Part shown: positions 10,391 to 23,053 of the stretch, in pieces
How positions within the stretch are numbered: position 1 is the first letter of the stretch
Layout of the letters: the number at the start of each line of letters is the position of its first letter
Source of the DNA: an uncultured Pelagibacteraceae bacterium
GTDB taxonomy: Bacteria > Pseudomonadota > Alphaproteobacteria > Pelagibacterales > Pelagibacteraceae
Assembly (NCBI GenBank): GCA_902617825.1
Contig: CACMYE010000004.1
Coordinates: forward strand, 1-64,000
Reading direction: 5' to 3'
Length of the DNA stretch: 64,000 nucleotides
Notes under the pieces: model-generated
Told to the model about the DNA's origin: nothing
Seen by the model: the letters and a program-made list of their open reading frames with translations, nothing else
The model's database searches: none
Made by a program: the position numbers and the translations under genes

Positions 10391-10547
10391 TTGGAATTAT
10401 TTTTTCTATTTCTTTTTTAGGTGCAGGGAAATCTAATGAGTTTATAAAAAATACAATTCCTATAACAACAATCAATCCAAGTGTTAATTTAATTAGGATT
10501 CCTGTAATACTAGCTTTGCCTGAACTTGTGTTTTTAGTAAATTGCAT
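10365..10547 (-). CDS. Small single-TM protein of unknown function
   Basis: 60-aa ORF with one hydrophobic helix (GILIKLTLGLIVVIGIVFFINSL); overlaps the start of the 8627..10390 CDS by 26 bp in the same orientation. Confidence 0.5.
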   Translation of the reverse strand: MQFTKNTSSGKASITGILIKLTLGLIVVIGIVFFINSLDFPAPKKEIEKIIPNENFKIVK

Positions 10548-10604
10548 ATAACTTTAGATAATTTCAAATTAAGACATATTTGTGTTTTTTCAATAAAGAA
10601 ACTT

Positions 10605-11117
10605 ATGAAATCAAAAGAAAATCTTGTGTTTTTAGGAATGATGGGATCTGGAAAGAGTTCTATAGGTTTGCTGGTCGCAAAAAAACTAAAATTAAATTTT
10701 ATAGATATAGATAATGAGATTGAAAATAAAGTGGGCACAACCATAAGCAAAATGTTTGAGGATAAGGGCGAAGATTTTTTTAGAAAAGTTGAAGAGAAAG
10801 TAACACTAAAAAATTTAAAACTACACTCCTCTGTGATTTCTCTTGGTGGTGGAGCTTTCATGAATGAAAATATTAGAAAAGAAGTTTTAAAAAGTCATAT
10901 ATCTTTTTGGCTAAACTGGAATAATAATATTTTGTTAGGAAGAATAAAAAATAGTAAAAAAAGGCCTCTTGCGATAACCTCATCAGATGATCAAATAATT
11001 GATTTAATTCAAAAACGCTCTAACGTCTATGCAAAAGCTTTATTTGAGATTAAATGTGATAACTTAACTAAAAATGAAGTAGTTAATAAAATAATTAAAA
11101 TTTATGAATCAAATTAA
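10605..11117 (+). CDS. aroK: Shikimate kinase
   Basis: FLGMMGSGKSSIGLLVAKKL P-loop, FIDIDNEIE, VISLGGGAFM; internal ATG at 10605 preferred over the listed 10542 start because homology begins there; aroB follows. Confidence 0.93.
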   Translation: MKSKENLVFLGMMGSGKSSIGLLVAKKLKLNFIDIDNEIENKVGTTISKMFEDKGEDFFRKVEEKVTLKNLKLHSSVISLGGGAFMNENIRKEVLKSHISFWLNWNNNILLGRIKNSKKRPLAITSSDDQIIDLIQKRSNVYAKALFEIKCDNLTKNEVVNKIIKIYESN

Positions 11118-12210
11118 ATTAAATATAGAAACAAAGACACAGAAATATCCCATCTATATTGGAAAAAAAATATCTGCGAATATTTCTCAAATTACAAAAT
11201 CTAATTCAATTAAATTTAATAGATGTCTTTTAGTTATAGATAGTAATGTTCCTAAAAAATTTGTTTCAATAATTAAAAAATCTTTAAAAAATAAAATGAG
11301 TTATATACATTATTTTAAAGCCAATGAATTAAATAAGAATATGAATAGTACTAATAAGATTTTAGAAATATTGTTAAATAAAAATTTTTCAAGAGATGAC
11401 TGTTTGATATCCATTGGAGGAGGTGTTACAGGAGATATAAGTGGTTTTGCTGCAAGTCTTTTCAAAAGGGGGCTTAAGTTTATAAACATACCAACTACTC
11501 TTTTGTCTCAAGTTGACTCGTCTATTGGTGGTAAGACTGGTATAAATACTAAGTATGGTAAAAATCTAGTTGGGAGTTTTTACCAGCCCAATCTTGTTAT
11601 TTCTGATACTGAATTTTTAAAAACATTACCTAAGAGAGAGATAGTTTGTGGATATGGAGAAATTTTAAAACATTCAATTATTGGGAATAAAAAATTTTAT
11701 AATTTTTTAAATATCCATAAAAACAAAATTTTAAAGCTTACTTCTCCGTTTCTTGAAAAAGCTATTCATGAAAGTTGTAAAATTAAAAAAGCTGTAGTTC
11801 AAAAAGACGAAAAAGAAAAGGGTTTAAGAAAAATTTTAAATTTTGGTCATTCGTTTGCGCATGCTTATGAAGCAACATTAGGATTTAGCAAAAAACTAAA
11901 TCATGGAGAAGCTGTAATACTTGGAATGAAAACTGCACTAAATTTTAGTCTTAAGACAAAATTTATGAATAAAAGAGAGTATTATTCCATCATAGATCAT
12001 ATCGATAATTCTGATTTACCATCTTCTGTAAGTAAATTTTTTAGTCAAAAAGATATCAACAAAATTTTAAGTTTTATGGCAAAAGATAAAAAAAATAGAT
12101 CAAATAATATTAATTTGGTCTTACTCAAAAAAATTGGAGCCCCAATAATTAATAAAGAATATTCTAAAAAAAAAATAGGTTTATTTTTAAAAATTTTTTT
12201 ACGAAATTAA
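11104..12210 (+). CDS. aroB: 3-dehydroquinate synthase
   Basis: SIGGGVTGDISGFAASLFKRGL, IPTTLLSQVDSSIGGKTGIN, LNFGHSFAHAYEA, LNHGEAVILGM. Confidence 0.96.
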   Translation: MNQIKLNIETKTQKYPIYIGKKISANISQITKSNSIKFNRCLLVIDSNVPKKFVSIIKKSLKNKMSYIHYFKANELNKNMNSTNKILEILLNKNFSRDDCLISIGGGVTGDISGFAASLFKRGLKFINIPTTLLSQVDSSIGGKTGINTKYGKNLVGSFYQPNLVISDTEFLKTLPKREIVCGYGEILKHSIIGNKKFYNFLNIHKNKILKLTSPFLEKAIHESCKIKKAVVQKDEKEKGLRKILNFGHSFAHAYEATLGFSKKLNHGEAVILGMKTALNFSLKTKFMNKREYYSIIDHIDNSDLPSSVSKFFSQKDINKILSFMAKDKKNRSNNINLVLLKKIGAPIINKEYSKKKIGLFLKIFLRN

Positions 12211-12459
12211 GATTTGTATTGAGTGAATAAACTCTTTCATCTCCTTATCTAAAATTTTATAAATTTTCTTATTACTTTCTATCTTATTCATGGTCTTGAG
12301 TTCATTTGAAATTAAACTTATTTTCAAATGAAATTTTCCTTCTTGATTGCCAGCGTGATTTTTATGAAGAAAAGATTTGTCCTCAATTTTAATATTTTCA
12401 ATGTTTATCTGATTTTGTAATTTTTTTTTTACAATTGCAATTAAGTCATTTATATCCAT
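12199..12459 (-). CDS. BolA/IbaG-family protein
   Basis: BolA-like fold pattern (EDKSFLHKNHAGNQEGKFHLKISLISNEL... MNKIESNKKIYKIL); position beside dnaJ-like/cobS. Confidence 0.8.
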   Translation of the reverse strand: MDINDLIAIVKKKLQNQINIENIKIEDKSFLHKNHAGNQEGKFHLKISLISNELKTMNKIESNKKIYKILDKEMKEFIHSIQILIS

Positions 12460-12480
12460 AAGTATAACTTATTATATAGC

Positions 12481-13014
12481 ATGAAAAATATTTGTGATTG
12501 GAATAATTGTAATAAAATTGGTGAATATAAAGCACCAGTTGAAAAAGATAATAGTAAAAAATTTAGAATGCTTTGTCTTGAGCATGTCAAGGAATTCAAC
12601 AAGAATTGGAATTACTTTTCCGGTATGAATGATGACCAAGTAATGGATTTTTTAAAGTCAGACATGATATGGCATAAGCCTACTCAAAGTTTTAGCTCTT
12701 CAGATAATTTTTTTAAGGTTCTTTGGAATACAACTTTAAAAGATGAATTAGATAAAGATAAAATAAATGGTGATTATAATCATATGCGTCAATTTAAATT
12801 TGATCACAAAGATATCAAAGCGTTTGGTATTCTTGGTATTTCCGTAGGCCTAAAGTGGAAGAAAATACAGGACAGATTCAAAGTGCTTGTGAAAAAATTC
12901 CACCCTGATATGAATTCTGGAAATAAAAAACACGAGGAAAAACTTAAATTAATAACTTTAGCTTATACTCAGCTTAAAAATACATATAGAGATAAAATTG
13001 ACACCAAATCTTGA
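12481..13014 (+). CDS. DnaJ-domain protein
   Basis: C-terminal J-domain ([53 protein letters not shown]) with HPD motif. Confidence 0.88.
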   Translation: MKNICDWNNCNKIGEYKAPVEKDNSKKFRMLCLEHVKEFNKNWNYFSGMNDDQVMDFLKSDMIWHKPTQSFSSSDNFFKVLWNTTLKDELDKDKINGDYNHMRQFKFDHKDIKAFGILGISVGLKWKKIQDRFKVLVKKFHPDMNSGNKKHEEKLKLITLAYTQLKNTYRDKIDTKS

Positions 13015-13972
13015 CATAAAACCAGATATCAAAGTTTCTTTAAAACAAACGTTTGGAATAGATTCAGAGATGGAAGTTGACGCATTTTCAAAAAAAAATG
13101 ATTACGTACCTGAAATTGATAAAAGTTATAAGTTTGACAGAGACACTACACTAGCAATCATTTCTGGATTTTCATTTAATAAAAGGGTTTTAGTTCAAGG
13201 ATATCACGGCACAGGTAAATCTACTCATATTGAACAGATAGCTGCAAGACTAAATTGGCCATGTATTCGTGTAAACTTAGATAGCCATGTTAGCCGAATA
13301 GATTTAATTGGAAAAGATGCAATTGTCTTAAAAGAGGGCAAACAAGTTACTCAATTTAATGAGGGTATCTTACCATGGTCTATTCAAAATCCAGTTGCTC
13401 TTGTGTTTGACGAATATGATGCAGGAAGGCCTGATGTTATGTTTGTGATTCAGAGAGTTTTAGAAGCTGAAGGTAATTTTACGCTACTAGATAAAAATAA
13501 AGTAATAAAGCAAAATAAGTTTTTTAGATTATTTGCAACTTCAAACACTGTAGGCTTAGGAGATACTAGTGGTCTTTATCATGGTACCCAGCAAATAAAC
13601 CAAGGTCAAATGGACAGATGGAATATAGTAACTACGCTGAATTACCTTAGTCTTGATAGGGAAATGGATATTGTGTTAGCAAAAAATAAAAATTTAAATA
13701 ATTCAAAAGGAAAAGAAGTTGTTTCCAACATGATCAAAGTAGCCTCTTTAACACGTAAAGGATTTATTGCAGGTGATATTTCAACAGTAATGAGTCCAAG
13801 AACTGTCATGCACTGGGCAGAAAATTCAGAGATCTTTAAAGATATTGGTTACGCCTTCAGAGTAACTTTTCTAAATAAATGTGATGATATAGAGAAAAAT
13901 ACTATCGCTGAGTATTATCAAAGATGTTTTGGTGAAGAATTACCTGAGTCATTGATAAATATTCAAATTTAA
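12998..13972 (+). CDS. cobS: CobS-like AAA+ ATPase (cobaltochelatase subunit family)
   Basis: Walker [24 protein letters not shown], Walker [53 protein letters not shown]. Confidence 0.93.
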   Translation: MTPNLDIKPDIKVSLKQTFGIDSEMEVDAFSKKNDYVPEIDKSYKFDRDTTLAIISGFSFNKRVLVQGYHGTGKSTHIEQIAARLNWPCIRVNLDSHVSRIDLIGKDAIVLKEGKQVTQFNEGILPWSIQNPVALVFDEYDAGRPDVMFVIQRVLEAEGNFTLLDKNKVIKQNKFFRLFATSNTVGLGDTSGLYHGTQQINQGQMDRWNIVTTLNYLSLDREMDIVLAKNKNLNNSKGKEVVSNMIKVASLTRKGFIAGDISTVMSPRTVMHWAENSEIFKDIGYAFRVTFLNKCDDIEKNTIAEYYQRCFGEELPESLINIQI

Positions 13973-15769
13973 ATGAGTAGCAGAGAAAATAACTTAAAAG
14001 AAAAGTTCAGAATTGCATTAACGTCTACAGCAAAAGTTATTTCTGATGACTTTGATTTAAGTAAAAAAGTTTCTGAGAAAAATAAGTCAAAAGATAAAAG
14101 TCCTATAGAAATTGATAGTATAAATAGTCCAAGTGATTTTATAAAATTAAGAGCGGAGACAGACTCATCAGCTTTAAAGAAAAAATTTTCTAATGATGCT
14201 ATCTATCAAAAAAATTTACCAGGAAATAATTCTTCAAGATCACTTTACAATATCGCAGAAAAAATAAGGTATGAAGCTTTAGGAGGTCAAATGTTAAAAG
14301 GAATTGAAAAAAATTTTCATGAAAACTATTCTCAGATAATTAACCAAAAGCGAAGAGATCAATTAAAAACTAAAGAGGATGTTAGTGTTACTGAAGCATT
14401 TGAACTCTACATGCTAAAAAATTTTCATAAAGTAAAACTCAATCCATTAACCTCAAAAATGCTTGATTTTTGGGAAAAAGATTTTGAAAAATCTATAGAG
14501 AAACACAAAAAGTTTTTAATTGATAATCTTGAAGATCAAAATACTTATAGCTCTCGTTTTTCACAAATTTTACAGGAGATGGATATTTTTCAAAGTGAAG
14601 AAGACCAAACTAATGAGGAGAATCAAGATCAAGGGCAAGATAATCCATCAAACGATGACCAAAATAATGACAATGAAGATAGTAAAGATGAAAATAAAGA
14701 TCAGGAAACACAAGCTACTTTGGATGCAGATTATGAGGTTGACGAGTTTAATTTAGATGAACAACTATCAGAATTAGATACAGAAGAACAAAGTACAGAA
14801 CAAATTTTAAAAAAGAATATCGGTAATCTTGATCTTGATTATAAAATCTTTACTTCACAATTTGATGAAATTGTTAAAGCTGAAAATTTAGAAAATGCAG
14901 ATGAGGCGACTAAATTAAGAAAAAGCTTGGACCAGCAACTAATAGGTTTTCAAGATGTTATTACGAAACTAGCCAATAAGTTACAAAGACAGTTGCTAGC
15001 AAAACAAAACAGGGCGTGGGAATTTGATTTAGAGGAAGGATTGCTTGATAGCTCAAAACTACCAAGAATAATAATGGATCCTTATAATTCTTTATCATTT
15101 AAAAAAGAAAAAGATTTAGATTTTAAAGATACTGTTGTCACTTTGTTAATAGATAACTCAGGTTCAATGAGAGGAAGACCTATTACAATAGCTGCTATAT
15201 GTGCAGATATTTTATCAAGAACTCTTGAAAGATGTTCTGTTAAAGTCGAAATTTTAGGCTTTACTACTAAAAACTGGAAAGGTGGTCAGTCAAGAGAACT
15301 ATGGGCTAAAAATTCAAAACCAAAAACTCCTGGAAGATTAAATGATTTAAGACATATAATTTACAAAGGTGCAGATACTCACTGGCGACAGGCAAAAAAT
15401 AACTTGGGGCTGATGCTTAAAGAAGGTCTGCTAAAAGAAAATATTGATGGAGAAGCAATATCTTGGGCATACGGTAGAATTAAAAAGAGAAAAGAAGAAA
15501 GAAAAATTTTAATGGTTATTTCAGATGGAGCTCCAGTCGATGACTCAACTCTTTCTGTTAACTCAGGTGATTTCCTTGAAAAACACCTAAAAAAAATAGT
15601 TAAATATATTGAAAATAAATCTGATATTGAAGTTTTAGCAATTGGAATAGGTCATGATGTATCTAGATATTATGATAAAGCGATTAAGATAACAGATGTT
15701 AATGAGTTAGGAGACGTAATGATTTCACAATTAAGTTCTCTTTTTGATACCAAAAAAAAATATCACTAG
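13973..15769 (+). CDS. cobT: CobT-like VWA-domain protein (cobaltochelatase subunit family)
   Basis: Acidic central region and C-terminal VWA/MIDAS domain ([37 protein letters not shown]); directly after cobS. Confidence 0.93.
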   Translation: MSSRENNLKEKFRIALTSTAKVISDDFDLSKKVSEKNKSKDKSPIEIDSINSPSDFIKLRAETDSSALKKKFSNDAIYQKNLPGNNSSRSLYNIAEKIRYEALGGQMLKGIEKNFHENYSQIINQKRRDQLKTKEDVSVTEAFELYMLKNFHKVKLNPLTSKMLDFWEKDFEKSIEKHKKFLIDNLEDQNTYSSRFSQILQEMDIFQSEEDQTNEENQDQGQDNPSNDDQNNDNEDSKDENKDQETQATLDADYEVDEFNLDEQLSELDTEEQSTEQILKKNIGNLDLDYKIFTSQFDEIVKAENLENADEATKLRKSLDQQLIGFQDVITKLANKLQRQLLAKQNRAWEFDLEEGLLDSSKLPRIIMDPYNSLSFKKEKDLDFKDTVVTLLIDNSGSMRGRPITIAAICADILSRTLERCSVKVEILGFTTKNWKGGQSRELWAKNSKPKTPGRLNDLRHIIYKGADTHWRQAKNNLGLMLKEGLLKENIDGEAISWAYGRIKKRKEERKILMVISDGAPVDDSTLSVNSGDFLEKHLKKIVKYIENKSDIEVLAIGIGHDVSRYYDKAIKITDVNELGDVMISQLSSLFDTKKKYH

Positions 15770-17046
15770 ATATTAAATAAATCTGAATTCCGCCAACTAA
15801 TTACAACTTCTGCTCCACTTCTCGTTTTGGAGTTTCTAAATTTTAATGAAGCAAAATTTTTTTCTAATAAAGTTTTACCAATAAATAATCCAAGTCCTAA
15901 ACCTGTTTTAGATTTTTCTTCTGAATTACTTGTTTTTAAATAAGGCTCTCCAATTTTAGGCAGAATATCTCTAGGATATCCATCCCCGTCATCTTCAATT
16001 ATAATTTCTGTCGTTTCACTATCACTTTTCAAATTTATAAAAATTTTATCCCTTGAAAACTTATTTGCATTCCCAATAAAATTTCTTAATCCATAAACAA
16101 TCTCAATTGACTTGGTTATTTTTTTTTGATTTGAATCTTGATCAAAGTTAAACACAAAGTTTTTGTTACTTATTTCTCTAAAAGACGAAATAATTTCTGA
16201 CAAATATTCTCTTACAGTTAGATCTTTATCTATAAAATCATCTTCCTCAACCGGGTTTAAACTCAAACGTTTTAGAATTTCATTGCATCTTTCTACCTGA
16301 CTATTTAATAATTCAAAATCTTTCTCAAATTCTTTGTTATTCTCTAATTGTTTTGCTAAGTCTTGAGTAATTATTTTGATTGTGGAAAGTGGAGTACCAA
16401 AAGAGTGTGCAGCAGCTGCAGCTTGACCACCCAATGATAATAATTCGTGCTCTTGTGCCATTACTTTTTCCATTTTTGATAAAGCATCTTTTCTTAAACG
16501 AGATTGAGATCCAAATGTCATTGCAAAATAATTTAAAAAAACTAAAGCAACAATTAAAGCAATAGGTATAGAAAAATAATAATAGGGGCTTACATGAAAA
16601 TGATCACTCAAAGGTGATGGTAAATCTGTAGAATAAAAAGTAAGAATTATAATGGCAATACCCGTTAAACCTACTAGTAATGAGTTAGTTTTAAAACTTA
16701 AGTTCGATGAAGAAAATACACTTGGAATTAGTAAAAATATAACAAAAGGATTAGCAATACCACCTGTCAAATAAAGTAAAGTGCTTAATTGAATTATATC
16801 AAGTAATAAAAAGATAAAAGCAGACCTATCTGATAGTTGAGTTTTTTTATAAACATAAATTAAATAAAAATTACTAAAAACACCAAAAATTATTATTAGA
16901 TTTGATAATAAATAATTAAATTTAAAATTTAAAATTAAATATACAAAGTTTACAGCTGTGAGTTGGCCAAAAATTCCAATCCATCTTAAATTTATATAGG
17001 TTGATTTCTTAAAAGAGTATTGTTTGGAAGTTTCAAAAAACTTCAT
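15766..17046 (-). CDS. Sensor histidine kinase, RegB/PrrB/ActS-like
   Basis: N-terminal multi-TM segment with GGIANPF heptad, H-box [19 protein letters not shown] boxes [31 protein letters not shown]. Confidence 0.85.
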   Translation of the reverse strand: MKFFETSKQYSFKKSTYINLRWIGIFGQLTAVNFVYLILNFKFNYLLSNLIIIFGVFSNFYLIYVYKKTQLSDRSAFIFLLLDIIQLSTLLYLTGGIANPFVIFLLIPSVFSSSNLSFKTNSLLVGLTGIAIIILTFYSTDLPSPLSDHFHVSPYYYFSIPIALIVALVFLNYFAMTFGSQSRLRKDALSKMEKVMAQEHELLSLGGQAAAAAHSFGTPLSTIKIITQDLAKQLENNKEFEKDFELLNSQVERCNEILKRLSLNPVEEDDFIDKDLTVREYLSEIISSFREISNKNFVFNFDQDSNQKKITKSIEIVYGLRNFIGNANKFSRDKIFINLKSDSETTEIIIEDDGDGYPRDILPKIGEPYLKTSNSEEKSKTGLGLGLFIGKTLLEKNFASLKFRNSKTRSGAEVVISWRNSDLFNI

Positions 17047-17048
17047 TT

Positions 17049-19112
<2,064 letters not shown>

Positions 19113-19141
19113 TTATTGGAAAAAAATAATTATAACATTTT

Positions 19142-19197
19142 TTAAAAAAAATTGCTGATTTATCTTTATTAAAAAAATATAAAAAATGTAAATCAGT
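19142..19197 (-). terminator. Putative Rho-independent terminator after tRNA-Ser (minus strand), long loop
   Basis: Minus strand CTGATTTA...TAAATCAG 8-bp stem (19155..19162 / 19189..19196, 26-nt AT-rich loop) followed by CAATTTTTTTT; lies between tRNA-Ser and gyrB. Confidence 0.45.
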
Positions 19198-19220
19198 ATT
19201 GATAATTATGACTTTTTTAC

Positions 19221-19310
19221 TGGCGGAGAGAATGGGATTCGAACCCATGATAGAGTTTCCCCTATACACGCTTTCCAAGCGTGCGCCTTCAACCACTCGG
19301 CCATCTCTCC
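19221..19310 (-). tRNA. tRNA-Ser(GGA), CCA encoded
   Basis: Minus strand GGAGAGATGGCCGAGTGGTTGAAGGCGCACGCTTGGAAAGCGTGTATAGGGGAAACTCTATCATGGGTTCGAATCCCATTCTCTCCGCCA; class II long variable arm; anticodon loop TTGGAAA. Confidence 0.96.
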
Positions 19311-19352
19311 AATGTTTTTTTCATATTTTTATAATATATTAAAGAATAGAAT

Positions 19353-20501
19353 ATGAACTTAGAAAAATTTAAAAAAACACTTACATATAAAAATTATAGT
19401 AATTTTAAAATATTTCTTAGATACATCGAATATATATTAAAAAATTTTTTTATAAATTTAATTGTTAAATTAAATTTTGTCGTGAGAAAACCTAAGTATT
19501 GGATTGACTTAGGGTCATTTAAAGATAACAGATATATTAATTTTATTGTATATGCGCTAAAAGATGATTTTATTTTTCTTTATAAAAATGATGAAAATAC
19601 AAAAAAACTTTTTCATAGAATAGGTTTTTTAAATTTTTTTAAACATACAGGCCCAAATACAAAATTTGATAATTACAAAAAAACAAGTTTTTTAGGAGAT
19701 AATGAAACAAAAAATCTAAATAAAGTTTTTTTTAATACTGATTATTTTAAATATTTTTCTAAAAATTACAAAATAAAAAAAGAACAAGTAATAATGCCGT
19801 ACTACATGTATCCTCGAATATATAATTCTTTTTATAAAAAAATTTATCCCAAAAAAAAACCAAATTTTAATTTAAGAATTTTTTTTTCTGGTTCGGTGTA
19901 TAATGAAGTATACGGCAATTTTCATTGGAAAAATGAACCAAAAAAATTTCCAAATAGAATTAAAGTAATTAATAATATTATTAAAGAGTTTAAAAATGAA
20001 ATATTTTTTATAAATTCAAAAAAAGATATTCGATCAAACGATATTTTTAAAAAGAAAATTGTTTTTTGTCTTCATGATAAAATGGTAAAAAAATCCTCCT
20101 ATATTTTAAATTTTAAAAATAATTTTAATTTTTATAAAAGCTCATGTTTCCATTTGAGTTGTCCAGGTGCGGTTATGCCATTATGTCATCATCTAATAGA
20201 AGGTATAAAGGTCGGTTCTATTCCAATTACAAATTGTGAAAAACTTATGTTTCCAAATTTAGATTTAAACATGTCATTGCATTATTCAAATATTGAAGAA
20301 CTTAATGATCAAATTAAAAAAGCATTGGATATGAAAGAAGACGAGATAATTTACATGAGAGAGAAAGTTCTTGATTATTATGAACAATATTTAAGTCCTG
20401 AAAATTTTAAATTAAAAATTATTCAGGCTATTAATCAAAAAAATAATGAAATAATTTGTTGTGATGATCATCGTAGCGTAGAAAAAATGAATAATAATTA
20501 A
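19353..20501 (+). CDS. Putative glycosyltransferase (exostosin/GT47-like or related)
   Basis: C-terminal FHLSCPGAVMPLCHHLIEGIKVGSIPITNCEKLMFPNLDLN...YSNIEELNDQIKKAL pattern resembles exostosin-type glycosyltransferases; strongly Asn/Lys/Phe-biased. Confidence 0.5.
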   Translation: MNLEKFKKTLTYKNYSNFKIFLRYIEYILKNFFINLIVKLNFVVRKPKYWIDLGSFKDNRYINFIVYALKDDFIFLYKNDENTKKLFHRIGFLNFFKHTGPNTKFDNYKKTSFLGDNETKNLNKVFFNTDYFKYFSKNYKIKKEQVIMPYYMYPRIYNSFYKKIYPKKKPNFNLRIFFSGSVYNEVYGNFHWKNEPKKFPNRIKVINNIIKEFKNEIFFINSKKDIRSNDIFKKKIVFCLHDKMVKKSSYILNFKNNFNFYKSSCFHLSCPGAVMPLCHHLIEGIKVGSIPITNCEKLMFPNLDLNMSLHYSNIEELNDQIKKALDMKEDEIIYMREKVLDYYEQYLSPENFKLKIIQAINQKNNEIICCDDHRSVEKMNNN

Positions 20502-20534
20502 ATTTAAATTAGTAGTAAATGCCTAAATTATTTT

Positions 20535-21236
20535 TTATATATTATTTCTAATAAGAATAAGGCAATTGTTTACTATGTTTTTTTTATGGTAAATGTCTAC
20601 AATTGAAAAATTGTAATCTGAATTGTTAAAATAATTTATAAACCTTTGTTTATCTTTATAATACACATCTTCTATAATATAAATTCCTGAATCACTTAAA
20701 AATTTTATTGAATTTTCAAATAGACAAATATTTGCATTATAATCATGTAATCCATCGTCTAATATTACGTCAAACTTACTTATTCCAATATTTTTAAACA
20801 ACAACTCAATAGTTTTTGGATCAGTTTGATCTACAAAATATGTTTTAATTCTCTCATAGTTTTTTAATATTTTTTTATCTATATCTGCACCATAAATATT
20901 TGCATTTTCAAAGTAATCTCTCCACGCTTTCACAGAGGCAAGAGGAATACCTTTTTCACCCATGTTACTAAGTATATTTACATCGTTAGTTCCAAGACCA
21001 ATTTCAAGAAAATTTTTTATATTTTTTCTTTTGTTAAAAAATAATTCTGAATAATATTCGCTATAATTATGATGATTATTGCTTCCTCCTTTGTCACTTC
21101 CATAAAAATTCATTAATTCTGTAAGTTTTGAATTTGAAGAGGAATTTACTACATAATTTAATTTTATTTTTTTATTTTTAGATAAAAATTTTATATTATA
21201 TTTAAATTTTCTGATGATCTCTCTTAAAATCTTCAT
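20535..21236 (-). CDS. Class I SAM-dependent methyltransferase-like protein
   Basis: NFLEIGLGT, IYGADIDKKIL, FDVILDDGLHDYNANICLFENSIKFLSDSGIYIIEDVY. Confidence 0.7.
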   Translation of the reverse strand: MKILREIIRKFKYNIKFLSKNKKIKLNYVVNSSSNSKLTELMNFYGSDKGGSNNHHNYSEYYSELFFNKRKNIKNFLEIGLGTNDVNILSNMGEKGIPLASVKAWRDYFENANIYGADIDKKILKNYERIKTYFVDQTDPKTIELLFKNIGISKFDVILDDGLHDYNANICLFENSIKFLSDSGIYIIEDVYYKDKQRFINYFNNSDYNFSIVDIYHKKNIVNNCLILIRNNI

Positions 21237-21241
21237 AAAAA

Positions 21242-23053
21242 TTATTTTTCGTTATTTATTTTTAAAACTCCAATAAATGCCTCTTGAGGTATTTCAACAC
21301 GTCCAAATTGTTTTGAACGAGCTTTTCCCTTTTTTTGTTTTTCTAAAAGTTTTCTTTTTCTGTCAGTAGCACCACCACCATGAATTTTTGTCAAAACATC
21401 TTTTTTAAAACCCTTAATAGTTTCTCTTGCAATAATTTTTCCTCCAATTGCAGCTTGGACTGGGATCATAAAATTGTGTCTCGGTATTAGATCTTTCAGT
21501 TTTTCACAAACTTCTCTACCAGTTCTTTGTGCAAAATTTTTATGTATCATCATTGCTAAAGCATCAACAGGCTCAGCATTTACCAAAATACCTAATTTTA
21601 CCAAATCTCCCTCTCGATGTTCAATTATTTCATAATCAAAACTGGCATAACCACTGGTCATTGATTTAAGACGATCGTTAAAATCAAAAACTACCTCATT
21701 TAAAGGAAGTTCATAATTTATAACTGCTCTACTTCCTGAATAACTTAAATTTGTTTGTATTCCTCTTTTATCCTGACACATTTTGATTATAGATCCTAAA
21801 TACTGATCTGGAGTTATAATTGTAGCTTTAATCCAAGGCTCTTCGATCATTTTTATTAATGTTGGATCTGGCAAACTGGACGGATTTTGCAAATCTACTA
21901 TAGTTCCATTATTAAGATACACTTTGTAAACAACTCCTGGGGTGGTGGTTAATAAGTTAACCTCAAATTCTCTCTCTAATCTTTCAGTTACAATCTCAAG
22001 ATGTAGCAAGCCCAAAAATCCACACCTGAAACCTAGACCTAGAGCTGAAGATGACTCTGGTTCAAATGAAAAACTAGCGTCATTTAATTGAAGTTTAGCT
22101 AATCCATCTTTTAGTTTTTGATACTCTGAACTATCAACTGGAAACAAACCACAAAACACAACTGGCTTGCTAGGTTTAAATCCTGGCAAAGCATTATTTA
22201 ATGGTTTTGTTGCGTCACAAATAGTGTCACCAACTTTTGTGTCTGACAGGACTTTAATTCCAGTTGTTATAAAGCCTATTTCGCCAGTATTTAACTCATT
22301 TATATCTGTTGGTTTAGGAGTGAAAACTCCAACTTTTTCTACAATATATTCTTGGTTAGTTGACATCATTTTAATTTTCATATTTTTTGATAATTTGCCA
22401 TCAATTACTCTAACTAAAATTACCACACCTAAATAAGTGTCATACCAACTATCAACAAGTAAACATTTTAAATCTGATGTGCTTTCTCCCTTAGGTGCAG
22501 GAAGAGTAGTTATTATTTGCTCTAAAATATCCTCGATACCTTCACCAGTTTTACCAGAACATGGAATGGCATTTTCAGTGTCGATACCAATAACATCCTC
22601 AATTTGTTTTTTTGTTTTTTCCAAATCAGATGCAGGTAAATCAACCTTATTTAATACTGGAACAATTTCATGGTTCGTATCTAAAGCTTGATAAACATTT
22701 GCTAAAGTCTGAGCCTCAACGCCTTGGGTACTATCGACAATAAGAATTGAGCCTTCACATGCATAAAGCGACCTACTTACTTCATAGCTAAAATCTACAT
22801 GACCGGGTGTGTCTATGATGTTTAGAACATATTTTTTACCATCTTTCGCCTTATAATTTAATTTTACAGTTTGAGCTTTAATTGTAATTCCTCTTTCTCT
22901 TTCAATATCCATAGAGTCAAGAACTTGAGCTTTCATCTCTCGTTCTGTTAGTCCCCCACAACTATGAATTATACGATCAGCAATAGTAGATTTGCCATGG
23001 TCAATATGTGCAATAATTGCAAAATTTCTTATATTATCAATTTCACTAGGCAT
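21242..23053 (-). CDS. lepA: Elongation factor 4 (LepA)
   Basis: [38 protein letters not shown]-terminal [44 protein letters not shown]. Confidence 0.97.
   Translation of the reverse strand: MPSEIDNIRNFAIIAHIDHGKSTIADRIIHSCGGLTEREMKAQVLDSMDIERERGITIKAQTVKLNYKAKDGKKYVLNIIDTPGHVDFSYEVSRSLYACEGSILIVDSTQGVEAQTLANVYQALDTNHEIVPVLNKVDLPASDLEKTKKQIEDVIGIDTENAIPCSGKTGEGIEDILEQIITTLPAPKGESTSDLKCLLVDSWYDTYLGVVILVRVIDGKLSKNMKIKMMSTNQEYIVEKVGVFTPKPTDINELNTGEIGFITTGIKVLSDTKVGDTICDATKPLNNALPGFKPSKPVVFCGLFPVDSSEYQKLKDGLAKLQLNDASFSFEPESSSALGLGFRCGFLGLLHLEIVTERLEREFEVNLLTTTPGVVYKVYLNNGTIVDLQNPSSLPDPTLIKMIEEPWIKATIITPDQYLGSIIKMCQDKRGIQTNLSYSGSRAVINYELPLNEVVFDFNDRLKSMTSGYASFDYEIIEHREGDLVKLGILVNAEPVDALAMMIHKNFAQRTGREVCEKLKDLIPRHNFMIPVQAAIGGKIIARETIKGFKKDVLTKIHGGGATDRKRKLLEKQKKGKARSKQFGRVEIPQEAFIGVLKINNEK

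Noticed and set aside
10493-10861. 122-aa minus-strand ORF
   Set aside because: Antisense to aroK; no family resemblance.
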